Part shown: positions 11,359 to 19,912 of the stretch, one piece after another
Position numbering within the stretch: position 1 is the first letter of the stretch
Layout of the letters: each line of letters begins with the position of its first letter
Assembly: GCF_020733635.1 (NCBI RefSeq)
Contig: NZ_JAJFZL010000001.1
Location: 3,658,001 to 3,722,000, forward strand
DNA: 64,000 nt
Reading direction: 5' to 3'
From: Nocardia spumae
Lineage (GTDB): Bacteria > Actinomycetota > Actinomycetes > Mycobacteriales > Mycobacteriaceae
The notes under the pieces: model-generated
Database searches by the model: none
The model's input: only the letters and a program-made list of their open reading frames with translations
What the model was told of the DNA's origin: nothing
Position numbers and translations under genes: made by a program

Positions 11359-11781
11359 ATGTATCTGCGTCAAGGCACGTTCTCCCATCTGCCCGAGCTG
11401 ACCGACACCGAGATAGGCGCCCAGATACGCTATGCGCTGCTGAACAACTGGCCGGTGTCGATCGAGTACACCGACGATCCCCATCCGCGCAATGTGTACT
11501 GGGAGATGTGGGGTCTGCCGCTGTTCGACCTCGACGAGCCCGACGGTGTGCTGGCCGAGATCGACGCCTGCCGCTCGACCTTCCCGCATCACTACGTCCG
11601 GGTGAACGCCTACGACGCCGGTTACGGGCGCCAGACCACGGCACTGAGTTTCCTGGTGCAACGACCGGCCGCCGAGCCGGGCTTCGCGCTGGTCCGCACC
11701 GATGCCGAGGATCGGCGTCAACGTTACGGCCTGCGGTCGTACGCCACCGACGAACCCAGCGGCGCCCGCTATCGGGGCTAG
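11359..11781 (+). CDS. cbbS: RuBisCO small subunit
   Basis: Small chain of the L8S8 enzyme, 140 aa. It opens with [16 protein letters not shown], the red-type N-terminus, and has the conserved [14 protein letters not shown] and [10 protein letters not shown] segments. Red-type small subunits carry a C-terminal extension; here residues about 110-140 provide it. Located 57 bp after cbbL and 4 bp before the cbbX start, so it is almost certainly cotranscribed. Confidence 0.96.
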   Translation: MYLRQGTFSHLPELTDTEIGAQIRYALLNNWPVSIEYTDDPHPRNVYWEMWGLPLFDLDEPDGVLAEIDACRSTFPHHYVRVNAYDAGYGRQTTALSFLVQRPAAEPGFALVRTDAEDRRQRYGLRSYATDEPSGARYRG

Positions 11782-11785
11782 GGCG

Positions 11786-12802
11786 ATGGTGGACGATGCG
11801 CGCGGAGGCGCGCCGGGATTCCGGATGTATCGGCCCGGCGTGCCGCCGCCGGAGGCGAACAACGTCGCGGCGCACGAGGACGGCGAGGGCGCCGACCCGG
11901 TGCTGCCCGAGGACGCCACGGTCGATTTGTCGACCGATCTGGCCGGTAAGAACGTCGAGGACACCCTGGGCCGGCTCGACACGGAGCTGATCGGACTGGC
12001 GACGGTGAAAGCGCGAGTGCGCGAGATCGCCGCACTGCTGCTGGTCGAGCGCGCGCGGCAGCGGTTCGGCCTGCGGGCGGCCCGGCCCACCATGCATATG
12101 AGTTTCACCGGCGGGCCGGGGACCGGGAAGACGACGGTGGCGCTGCGCATGGCGGAGATGCTGCACGCGCTCGGCTATATCCGAAAGCCCAAGGTGCACA
12201 CGGTGACCCGGGACGATCTGGTCGGCCAGTTCATCGGTCACACCGCCCCCAAGACGAAAGAGGCACTGGCCAAGGCCGCGGGCGGGGTGCTGTTCATCGA
12301 TGAGGCCTACTACCTGTTCCGGCCGGAGAACGAACGCGACTACGGCCAGGAGGTCATCGAAATCCTGCTGCAGGAGATGGAGAGCGAGCGCAGCAGTCTG
12401 GTGGTGATCTTCGCCGGATATCCGGATCGGATGGAGACCTTCTTCTCCGCCAATCCGGGGTTGTCCTCGCGGGTGGCCCATCACCTCGAATTCCCGGACT
12501 ACTCGCTGGGGGAACTGCTGGCCATCGCGCGGATCATGGTGGCGCAGCAGAATTTCCGGCTCACCGACTCCGCGGTGGGCGCCTTCGAGCGCTATCTGAG
12601 CTTGCGGATGGCGCGCCCGCGCTTCTCGAACGCGCGCAGCGTCCGCAACGCGATCGACCGGTGCCGGCTGCGTCAGGCCGATCGGCTCGTGCGGCGCAAC
12701 GAGCCGCTGGGCCGATCCGACCTCATGACGTTGACCGCCGACGATATCTACGGCAGCAGTGTTTTCGGCGACGAGGAGGCGCCGGCATGCCCGACGGAAT
12801 GA
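11786..12802 (+). CDS. cbbX: Red-type RuBisCO activase, AAA+ ATPase
   Basis: CbbX is a hexameric AAA+ motor that pulls the C-terminal tail of the large subunit to release inhibitory sugar phosphates. The 338-aa product has Walker A GGPGTGKTT and Walker B VLFIDEAYYL, and the family region RDDLVGQFIGHTAPKTKEAL. An acidic, poorly conserved N-terminus of about 45 residues precedes the domain. The ATG at 11786, just after the cbbS stop, is chosen over in-frame codons inside cbbS. Its stop lies 16 bp inside cbbF. Confidence 0.95.
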   Translation: MVDDARGGAPGFRMYRPGVPPPEANNVAAHEDGEGADPVLPEDATVDLSTDLAGKNVEDTLGRLDTELIGLATVKARVREIAALLLVERARQRFGLRAARPTMHMSFTGGPGTGKTTVALRMAEMLHALGYIRKPKVHTVTRDDLVGQFIGHTAPKTKEALAKAAGGVLFIDEAYYLFRPENERDYGQEVIEILLQEMESERSSLVVIFAGYPDRMETFFSANPGLSSRVAHHLEFPDYSLGELLAIARIMVAQQNFRLTDSAVGAFERYLSLRMARPRFSNARSVRNAIDRCRLRQADRLVRRNEPLGRSDLMTLTADDIYGSSVFGDEEAPACPTE

Positions 12803-13863
12803 AGACCCTCACCCGCTACACGATCGAGCAGGAACACCGCCATCCCGGCTCGTCGGGTGAATTCTCGGCACTGCTGAACGTGGTGTCCACCGCGGCCAAG
12901 ATCGTCGCCAATCAGGTGACCCGGGGTCGGATCGTCGGCTCGCTGGGCGCCGCGGCGTCCGGGGACCTGCCCGGGACGTTGCATCGGCGAATGGATGCGA
13001 TCGCCAACGAGATCATGGTGGAGCAGTCCGAATCCAGTGGGCCGCTGTCGGCGTTGCTGTCGGAGCAGATGAACGGATTTCATCCCGTTCCCGGGCAGGT
13101 GCGGCGTGGCAAATACATGCTGGCGTTCGATCCGCTGGACGGTTCGTCGAACATCGATGTGAATCTGCCGGTCGGGACGATCTTCAGCGTGCTGCGCGCC
13201 CCGGAGGACGGGCGTGCGGTGGCGGCGGAGGATTTCCTGCAACCGGGTGTGCGGCAGGTGTGCGCGGGGTTCACCCTCTACGGTCCGGCGACGATGCTGG
13301 TGCTCACCACGGGCAGCGGGGTCGACGGTTTCACCCTCGATCGCGAGATCGGCGCGTTCGTGCTGACCCATCCGCGGATGCGAATTCCCGAGGACACCTC
13401 GGGTTTCGCGATCAATGCCGCCAACGAGCGATTCTGGCAGCGTCCGGTGCGGCGGTATGTGCACGAATGTCTGGACGGGGTGGAGGGGCCGCGGTCGCGT
13501 GATTTCAATATGCGCTGGGTGGCCTCGCTGGTCGCCGACGCGTTCCACATCCTGACCCGGGGCGGGGTGTATCTGTATCCCTACGACACTCGCGATCCGG
13601 AGCGGCCGGGCCGGGTGTCGCTGCTCTACGGCGCCAATCCCATCGCTTTCGTGATCGAGCAGGCCGGTGGGGCCGCGACCACCGGCCACGAACGGGTGCT
13701 CGAGGTGGCTCCCGGGCAACTGCATCAGCAGATTCCGCTGGTGTTCGGATCGCGTAACGAGGTGCGCCGGATCGAGCGCTATCACCGCGAACCCGATGCC
13801 GGCCCGCCGTTCGACGCCTCGCTGTTCGGCACCCGTACCCTGTTTCGCCCGGCGCGCCATTGA
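12787..13863 (+). CDS. cbbF: Fructose-1,6-bisphosphatase, class I-like, with altered metal-site residues
   Basis: 358-aa member of the class I fructose bisphosphatase (inositol-phosphatase-like) fold, in the operon position of cbbF. The FDPLDGSSNID metal and phosphate motif is intact, as is EQAGG. Other usually conserved residues differ: the SEE acidic pair reads SEQ, the segment normally QGExxKKLD reads LPGTLHRRMD, and the glutamate of LLYE-NP, a metal ligand in characterised enzymes, is glycine (LLYGANP). The gene is otherwise full length with no frameshift. It may be slow, use metals differently, or prefer another bisphosphate. Overlaps cbbX by 16 bp. Confidence 0.85.
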   Translation: MPDGMKTLTRYTIEQEHRHPGSSGEFSALLNVVSTAAKIVANQVTRGRIVGSLGAAASGDLPGTLHRRMDAIANEIMVEQSESSGPLSALLSEQMNGFHPVPGQVRRGKYMLAFDPLDGSSNIDVNLPVGTIFSVLRAPEDGRAVAAEDFLQPGVRQVCAGFTLYGPATMLVLTTGSGVDGFTLDREIGAFVLTHPRMRIPEDTSGFAINAANERFWQRPVRRYVHECLDGVEGPRSRDFNMRWVASLVADAFHILTRGGVYLYPYDTRDPERPGRVSLLYGANPIAFVIEQAGGAATTGHERVLEVAPGQLHQQIPLVFGSRNEVRRIERYHREPDAGPPFDASLFGTRTLFRPARH

Positions 13864-13892
13864 GCGATGCCACCGGATCGAATCGAGTTGTC

Positions 13893-14771
13893 ATGTCGCG
13901 CAAACATCCCGTGGTGGCCATCACCGGATCCTCCGGCGCCGGAACGACCAGTGTCACCCGCACATTTCAGGAGATATTCCGCCGGGAGGGCATCAATGCC
14001 GCGATCGTGGAGGGCGATTCGTTCCACCGTTACGATCGCGGTGAGATGCAGCAGGCGATGGCCGATGCCGAAGCCGCTCTGAATCTGCATTTCTCACATT
14101 TCGGTCCGGATGCGAATCTGCTGGCGGAGCTGGAAAGCCTGTTCCGCGACTACGGCAAGTCCGGGGTCGGGCTGGTGCGCCGCTATCTGCACGACGAGAC
14201 CGAGGCCAAACCCTACGGTCTCGCGCCGGGCACCTTCACCCCGTGGGAGGAGTTGGCGCCGGGCAGCGACCTGCTGTTCTACGAGGGTCTGCACGGTGCG
14301 GCGATCGCCGGTGACATCGATGTCGCCCGATATGCGGATCTGCTCGTCGGCGTGGTGCCGATCGTGAATCTGGAGTGGATTCAGAAGGTCATTCGAGACA
14401 AGACCGAACGGGGATATTCCAGTGAGGCGGTCATCGACACCATTCTGCGGCGCATGCCCGACTACGTGAACTACATCTGCCCGCAGTTCTCCCGCACGTA
14501 CGTCAATTTTCAGCGGGTGCCGACGGTCGATACGTCCAATCCGTTCACCGCGCGCAGCATTCCGACCGCCGACGAGAGTTTCGTGGTCATCCGATTCGCC
14601 GATCCGAAGGTGATCGACTTTCCGTATCTGCTGTCGATGCTGCACGACTCGTTCATGTCGCGGCCCAACTGCATCGTGGTGCCCGGCGGGAAGATGGATC
14701 TGGCGATGCAGCTGATCTTCGCACCGCTGATCCTCCGGCTGATGGACAAGCGCCCCGGCTCACGCGAATAG
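13893..14771 (+). CDS. cbbP: Phosphoribulokinase
   Basis: ATP-dependent kinase that makes ribulose 1,5-bisphosphate for RuBisCO. The P-loop is GSSGAGTTSVT, followed by the EGDSFHRYDR substrate loop, KPYGLAPGTFTPW and YEGLHG, all characteristic of bacterial class I PRK. The ATG at 13893 (MSRKHPVVAITGSSG) gives 292 aa, the usual length. A TTG at 13860 would add eleven residues not expected in the family, so I reject it, though it overlaps the cbbF stop. Last gene of the cassette. Confidence 0.95.
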   Translation: MSRKHPVVAITGSSGAGTTSVTRTFQEIFRREGINAAIVEGDSFHRYDRGEMQQAMADAEAALNLHFSHFGPDANLLAELESLFRDYGKSGVGLVRRYLHDETEAKPYGLAPGTFTPWEELAPGSDLLFYEGLHGAAIAGDIDVARYADLLVGVVPIVNLEWIQKVIRDKTERGYSSEAVIDTILRRMPDYVNYICPQFSRTYVNFQRVPTVDTSNPFTARSIPTADESFVVIRFADPKVIDFPYLLSMLHDSFMSRPNCIVVPGGKMDLAMQLIFAPLILRLMDKRPGSRE

Positions 14772-14786
14772 TCCTGCACGCGCACG

Positions 14787-15500
14787 TCATTCCGACGACG
14801 CCGTGTGGCGGTGTACCAGGCCGAGATCGGCTCGCCAGGTGTAGGCGGACACGATCGCGGACGCGATGACCGCGGTGTACAGCATGTCGCCGCCGTTGAC
14901 GACCAGTCCGACGAGTCCGCCGATCAGGGCGCCCAGCGCGAACGACAGCCACTGCACGGCGTAGCCCAGCCATTCGCGGTGGGTGCCACCGGCGATATGG
15001 CGTTCCACGCCCTGGGCGAACTTGACCAGGGTGCCGGTGACATAGGTCAGTGGAATCGATACCTCACCGTTCTTCACGAACGAGGTGTTGAGCGAACCCA
15101 TGGCGAAGGCCACCAGAAGGATCGGAACGAGACTCAGATCGGTGTCGTGGCGATAGAGGATGGTGTCGATGATCGCGGCGCCGGTGAGGGCGGCGGTGGC
15201 CAGCATGGTGGCGCCGTGCGGATGGTTGCGCCACCAGTGCCGGCGGCACAGCGAGGCCACCAGCACACCGGCGAGGAAGGACACGATCAGCGCGAAGGCG
15301 CCGGCGGCGAGGGTGTAGTCGCCGAGGAAACCGCCGATGACGGCCCGCTCGGTGTTACCGGTCATGAAGGTGACGAAGTAGCCCTGGGAGTGGGTGTACG
15401 CGGCGGCGCCGACGAATCCGGCGAGGATCAGCAGGACCGAGGCCAGCCGGGTCTCCAGATTCCAGAACGGCTCACGGGAGTCTTCGGAGTTCGGAGTCAC
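14787..15500 (-). CDS. DUF1275 (YoaK-like) membrane protein
   Basis: 237-aa integral membrane protein of the YoaK/DUF1275 family with about six hydrophobic helices. Typical family pieces are VTFMTGNTERAVIGG after the first helix, SFLAGVLVASL and LTYVTGTLVKFAQGV. Function of the family is not established; transport is suspected. It converges on the phosphoribulokinase gene with a 15-bp gap, so it is not part of that operon. Confidence 0.85.
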   Translation of the reverse strand: MTPNSEDSREPFWNLETRLASVLLILAGFVGAAAYTHSQGYFVTFMTGNTERAVIGGFLGDYTLAAGAFALIVSFLAGVLVASLCRRHWWRNHPHGATMLATAALTGAAIIDTILYRHDTDLSLVPILLVAFAMGSLNTSFVKNGEVSIPLTYVTGTLVKFAQGVERHIAGGTHREWLGYAVQWLSFALGALIGGLVGLVVNGGDMLYTAVIASAIVSAYTWRADLGLVHRHTASSE

Positions 15501-15746
15501 GGCAACAGGCTAGCAATATATGCAGGATAGTGCATGGATTGTGAGGTGGCCCCCGACGTCGTGCTCGACGTGCGGAACGGAGGACGACCGTGCGGCGCCA
15601 CGGTCATCGGCGGCCGGCCGGACTGCCGATACTACGTGCCGAGCAGCGCGAATGCCGACAGGTGTCGGCCGCCTCACGCTGGCTCGCGCGGCGGTGTCGG
15701 GGTGTGGACGTAAGGTGAGCGCGGCGATCGGGTAGGTGGAGGTGCG

Positions 15747-16850
15747 ATGGACGTCACATGGGATCAGGTGTTCGCGTGGCGGATGCGCCGCGGCTTCGTC
15801 GACCGCCGCGACGCGGCCGGTGCGGTGCAGGTCGCCGAGCGGCTGGCCGGGGTGCAGGCGCAGGTGGCATCCGCGGCGGAGACCGCGGTGGCGCTACGAC
15901 ACCGGGGCGCACCCGGCGCGGTGGCCGCCGCGCTCGAGTCCGGTGAGCTGATGAAGACCTGGGCCATGCGCGGCACTTTGCACGCGCTGCCCCCCGATAC
16001 CGCGGCGGCGGCACTGGCCCTGCTCGCCTCCGCGCGAACCTGGGAGAAACCCAGCTGGCAGCGCAACTTCGGTGCCACACCGGACGAGATGCGGGCGTTG
16101 ACCGAGGCCGTCGCCGAACGACTCGACGGCGCCGTGCTCACCCGCTCCGAGCTGGTGGCCGCGTTACTGCGCGACAGCCGGTTCGCCGCGATGGCCGAGC
16201 AACTGAACTCCGGCTGGGGCGCGGTGCTCAAACCCCTGGCCTGGCAGGGCGCGCTGTGCCACGGTCCGGTGCGCGGCACTTCGGTGACCTTCACCGCACC
16301 GGCCGCGGGGGTACCGGGCTGGACCGGACTGCCCGCGCAGGACGTCGCCGCGCCGCGGCTGATCGACGCGTATCTGGGCGCTTACGGTCCTGGCACCCCG
16401 GAAGCGTTCAACGCGTGGCTGATTCGTGGCGCCCTGCGCAAAACGACGGTGCGGCAATGGTTCTCCGATCTCGGCGACCGGTTGACGGAAGTCGACGTGC
16501 AGGGGCGGCGAGCCTGGATCCGCACCGCCGACGCCGCGGAGCTGGCCGCGACCGATCCGGCCCCCGAGGTGCGGTTGCTCGGGCCGTTCGATCAGTACGT
16601 GCTGGGACCGGGCACCGGTGACACGGCATTGCTGCCCGCCGAACATCGGGCCCGGGTCAGCCGCACGGCCGGGTGGATTTCGGCCCTGGTGCTGGTCGGT
16701 GGGCGTATCGGCGGAACGTGGGAGATCGTCGACGATCGGATCGAGGTGAGCATATTCGACGCCGGCGGGGGAGTTGACCGTGATCTGCTGAACGCCGAGG
16801 TCGCCGAGGTCGCCCGGGCGACCGGCCGCGCGGAGCTGCGCCTGGGGTGA
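15747..16850 (+). CDS. AlkZ-like DNA glycosylase (HTH_42 family)
   Basis: 367-aa protein of the winged-helix HTH_42 family that includes AlkZ and YcaQ, glycosylases that unhook alkylated bases and interstrand crosslinks. The catalytic QxQ motif is readable as Q37-A-Q39 in GVQAQ, the AlkZ form rather than the QxD form of YcaQ. TWAMRGTLHALP matches the conserved following segment. RBS GGAGG precedes the ATG by four bases. AlkZ-like proteins can confer self-resistance to DNA-damaging natural products; no such pathway is adjacent here. Convergent with the patatin gene (6-bp gap). Confidence 0.8.
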   Translation: MDVTWDQVFAWRMRRGFVDRRDAAGAVQVAERLAGVQAQVASAAETAVALRHRGAPGAVAAALESGELMKTWAMRGTLHALPPDTAAAALALLASARTWEKPSWQRNFGATPDEMRALTEAVAERLDGAVLTRSELVAALLRDSRFAAMAEQLNSGWGAVLKPLAWQGALCHGPVRGTSVTFTAPAAGVPGWTGLPAQDVAAPRLIDAYLGAYGPGTPEAFNAWLIRGALRKTTVRQWFSDLGDRLTEVDVQGRRAWIRTADAAELAATDPAPEVRLLGPFDQYVLGPGTGDTALLPAEHRARVSRTAGWISALVLVGGRIGGTWEIVDDRIEVSIFDAGGGVDRDLLNAEVAEVARATGRAELRLG

Positions 16851-16856
16851 TCGCGC

Positions 16857-17831
16857 TCAGGCGGTGACCTCGTCCGGACGCTCACCGCCGGCGGCCACGG
16901 CATGGCGCAGGGCCGCGAGTGTCGCGGCCCGGCCCACGTCCAGTGCTCGCAACAACACCGCCGAATCACGGGCCACGCGACCGATGTCGGGAGCGCCCAG
17001 GGGCGGTCGGATCTGCAGGAACGAGGGATCGGTGGCCATCAGCAGTTCGTCGGCGGCGTAGCGGTTCGAACGGTTCGCCCAGCTGCGCACCACGCCGGGA
17101 CCGTAGCCGCCCAGTACGCGGCCCACCACCTTGCGTTCGAATTGCGAAGGACCGCTGGGGATTTCGTCCTCTCGACGGGTGCGCAACACCACGATGTGGG
17201 TGGCGCCCTGCGCGCGGGCGGTGTGAATCGGGACCGACTCCGACAGACCCGCGTCGACGTAGTGGCTACCGGCCAGCGCTACCGGACGCCCGGCCAGCAC
17301 CGGCATACACGTGCTGGCCCGCAGTGCGCGCTGTAAGGAGCCGGTGTCGCGGATGTGCGGGCGCAGATCGACCGCGCGCCCGTCGGCGATATCGGTGCCG
17401 ATGGGGTGAAAAGTCACCGCGCTGGTCAGGATCGCGGGGAAATCCATCGGAACGATGCGCTCGTAGACGGTGTGCACCAGATAACGGGTATCCACCACCG
17501 GGCCACCGCGCAGCGCCCGGGCCGGTGAGATGACGCGGCGCACGACATCGGCGTGCCAGGCCCGGCGAGCCCGGACCGCCCGCCCGCACAGCAACCACGC
17601 TCCGTTGAGCGCACCCGCCGACGCGCCGTAGACGGCGTCGAAGCACCCCAGAATCCCGAACTCCTCGAGTCCCATCACCATGCCGTGCGAGTAGGCGCCA
17701 CGCGCGGAGCCGCCCTCGATCACCAGCGCCAGCCGGGCGCCGTCACCGTGCGCACCGGCCGCGGTGCCGGCCCGTAACCGCTGTGCGATCAACTCGGCGG
17801 GGCGCACAGGAGGCTGCACACTGTCCGGCAT
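16857..17831 (-). CDS. Patatin-like phospholipase
   Basis: 324-aa Ser/Asp-dyad lipid hydrolase. The oxyanion loop EGGSARGAYSHG, nucleophile elbow YGASAGALNG (GxSxG) and catalytic Asp in VDAGLSESVPI are all in order, so it should be active. No signal peptide is visible, suggesting a cytoplasmic or membrane-peripheral acyl hydrolase. Substrate cannot be deduced. Confidence 0.9.
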   Translation of the reverse strand: MPDSVQPPVRPAELIAQRLRAGTAAGAHGDGARLALVIEGGSARGAYSHGMVMGLEEFGILGCFDAVYGASAGALNGAWLLCGRAVRARRAWHADVVRRVISPARALRGGPVVDTRYLVHTVYERIVPMDFPAILTSAVTFHPIGTDIADGRAVDLRPHIRDTGSLQRALRASTCMPVLAGRPVALAGSHYVDAGLSESVPIHTARAQGATHIVVLRTRREDEIPSGPSQFERKVVGRVLGGYGPGVVRSWANRSNRYAADELLMATDPSFLQIRPPLGAPDIGRVARDSAVLLRALDVGRAATLAALRHAVAAGGERPDEVTA

Positions 17832-17928
17832 CGCACCACTCTTTCCTACTCACGAGTTCGATTCTGTCTATCACGGCCGCTCGCGCGGGCCGCCGTCGGC
17901 GTCGTCGGCGCGCAGGTAGGCTGCGCGA

Positions 17929-18375
17929 ATGCGGATCGAATCGTCGCGCCGGCTCATCGATACCGTGGCGTGGGTGCTGATCGATAACGGGCGGATCCTG
18001 TGCGCGCGGCCGTGCGGCAAGCACGAGTTCTACATTCCCGGCGGTAAGCGCGAGGGGCAGGAGAGCGACCTGCAGACCTTGCTGCGGGAGATCGACGAGG
18101 AGCTCACGGTGGCTCTGATTCCCGAATCGGCGCGCCACGTCGGCACCTACGAGGCCGAACTACCTGGCGACACAACGGTTTCGGTGCGCATGGCCTGCTA
18201 TACCGCCGACTACATCGGCACCCTCACCCCGAGCAGTGAAATCGCGGAGATCGCGTGGTTCGGATATGCCGAACGCGACGAGGTACCGCCGGTCGACCAG
18301 GCGTTGTTCGACGATCTGGTGGCGCGCGGACTGCTGCCGGAGGATTCGGTGGGCGACCGCTCAGTCGGGCAGTAG
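17929..18375 (+). CDS. Nudix hydrolase
   Basis: 148-aa protein with a single Nudix fold. The box runs GGKREGQESDLQTLLREIDEEL: the glycine, first glutamate and REIDEE core fit GX5EX7REUXEE, with the final residues relaxed. Such enzymes clean up or process nucleoside diphosphate derivatives. Its last 15 bp overlap the 3' end of the converging dinB gene. Substrate unknown. Confidence 0.85.
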   Translation: MRIESSRRLIDTVAWVLIDNGRILCARPCGKHEFYIPGGKREGQESDLQTLLREIDEELTVALIPESARHVGTYEAELPGDTTVSVRMACYTADYIGTLTPSSEIAEIAWFGYAERDEVPPVDQALFDDLVARGLLPEDSVGDRSVGQ

Positions 18376-19584
18376 CGGCATCGACAGCCCCTCGCCTCGG
18401 CCCAGCAGGGCGGCGCGAGTGACAGTGCCGGCGCCGAACCGGTCACGCACCGCGTCCAGCGCGGCGTCCAAGGTGGTCTCGGCGCGGGTCTCCAAGGGAA
18501 GCGCCAACTGTCGGGGGTCGGAGTTCTGCAGGTTGGTCAGCGCCAGTCCGATCAAGGTCAGACCGCGCTCGCGAATCAGCGGTTGCGCGGTGGCCAGCAG
18601 GGTGCGGGCCGCACGCAGGATGGTCTCGCCGTCGTCGGTGGCCGCGGCCAGCGTGTGCGAGCGGGTGGCGCGGCTGAAATCGGCGAATCGCAAGCGCAGC
18701 ACCACAGTCCGGCAGATTCGGTGCGCAGCGCGTAATCGATGGCCGAGGCGATCGGCCAGTCCGTGCAGGTAGGCCTCGACTTCCGCGGAGGAGCGCGGCC
18801 GGTTGCCCAGCGCCCGCTGTGCGCCGATCGAGCGGCGCCGCCGCCCGGTGTCCACCCGGCGGGGATCGCGCGCCCATGCCAGCGCGTGCAGGTGCCGGCC
18901 GGCGGCGCGCCCGAGCAGGCCGCTCAGTTCCATCGGATCGGTGTCGGCCAGCTGCCCGATCCGCACGATGCCGTGTTCGTGCAGCGTCCGCGCGGTCACC
19001 TCGCCGACGCCCCACAGCCGCTCCACCGGTAGCGGATGCAGGAATTCCAGCTCGCCGTCGGGTGGGACCAGCAGCAGCCCATCGGGTTTGGACACCGCAC
19101 TGGCCACCTTGGCGAGGAATTTGCTGCGCGCCACCCCGACCGAGATGGGCAACCCGACCTCGGCGCGGACTCGTGCCCGCAAGGTGGCCGCGATATCGAC
19201 CGGGGCACCCGAAATGCGGTGCAGTCCACCGACATCGAGGAATGCCTCGTCGATGGAGATACCTTCCACCTCGGGGGTGGTGTCGCGGAAGATCGCGAAC
19301 ACCTCACGGCTGGCCTGCGAGTACGCCTTCATCCGCGGCGGGACCACCACGGCATGCGGGCACAGCCGCAGCGCCTGACGTGCGTTCATCGGAGTGCGCA
19401 CCCCGTACGCCTTGGCCTCGTAACTGGCCGCGAGCACCACCCCGCCGCCCACGATGACCGGACGCCCCCGCAACTGCGGCGCATCCCGCTGCTCGACCGA
19501 GGCATAGAAGGAGTCCAGATCGGCATGCAGAATCGCCGCCCGGTCCCGCCTGGATACCGACCGCTCCTTGTTCGATGCGAACAT
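18361..19584 (-). CDS. dinB: DNA polymerase IV (Y-family, DinB)
   Basis: Error-prone translesion polymerase, 407 aa. Catalytic motifs HADLDSFYASVEQ and SIDEAFLDV supply the metal-binding acids; YEAKAYGVRTPM is the finger region. QLALPL near residue 360 looks like a beta-clamp-binding peptide. The ATG at 19584 is the only good start in frame before the catalytic motif, and it lies inside a perfect LexA-like palindrome (19578-19591), so the message may be leaderless and directly repressed by LexA. Confidence 0.93.
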   Translation of the reverse strand: MFASNKERSVSRRDRAAILHADLDSFYASVEQRDAPQLRGRPVIVGGGVVLAASYEAKAYGVRTPMNARQALRLCPHAVVVPPRMKAYSQASREVFAIFRDTTPEVEGISIDEAFLDVGGLHRISGAPVDIAATLRARVRAEVGLPISVGVARSKFLAKVASAVSKPDGLLLVPPDGELEFLHPLPVERLWGVGEVTARTLHEHGIVRIGQLADTDPMELSGLLGRAAGRHLHALAWARDPRRVDTGRRRRSIGAQRALGNRPRSSAEVEAYLHGLADRLGHRLRAAHRICRTVVLRLRFADFSRATRSHTLAAATDDGETILRAARTLLATAQPLIRERGLTLIGLALTNLQNSDPRQLALPLETRAETTLDAALDAVRDRFGAGTVTRAALLGRGEGLSMPLLPD

Positions 19585-19591
19585 ATGTTCG
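19578..19591. promoter_or_regulatory. LexA/SOS box overlapping the dinB start codon
   Basis: CGAACATATGTTCG is a perfect 14-bp palindrome matching the actinobacterial SOS box (TCGAAC-N4-GTTCGA, 15 of 16 counting flanks). The dinB ATG is the central ATG on the minus strand. Confidence 0.75.
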
Positions 19592-19912
19592 ATACTACCG
19601 CCTCCGGCGAACGGAACCGCTCGGCAGGGTTGCTCGGTTTACGCTTCGAGCACACCGAGCCACGGCGCCGCCGACCCGGTCCCGAGGTCCCGGCGGTGGA
19701 TGATCCCGCCGAGGACGAGGTGTGCGGGTGGTGTTGTCGGTGCTGTCCGGTGAAATGAGCGCCGCGCAGACAGCGCGACGGCGCGGTGCGAGCACGGTAT
19801 CGGTCGGGATGTGGAAGCGGATGTTCCCGAGGCCGCGGCCGATGGGAGAACGCGCCACTGAAGCGTGCCGGATCGCGTGACCGGGGCCGGGTGGGTCTGA
19901 GAGGGTCGCCGT
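19592..19912. other. Intergenic region, no supported gene
   Basis: About 320 bp between divergent dinB and the luciferase-like gene. It must contain the promoter of the latter and any upstream elements of dinB. No further repeat, RNA or small ORF with a ribosome-binding site was recognised. Confidence 0.45.

Noticed and set aside
13860..13892. TTG start at 13860 for phosphoribulokinase
   Set aside because: It would add eleven residues before the MSRKHPVVAITGSSG start usual for the family; the ATG at 13893 is more likely.
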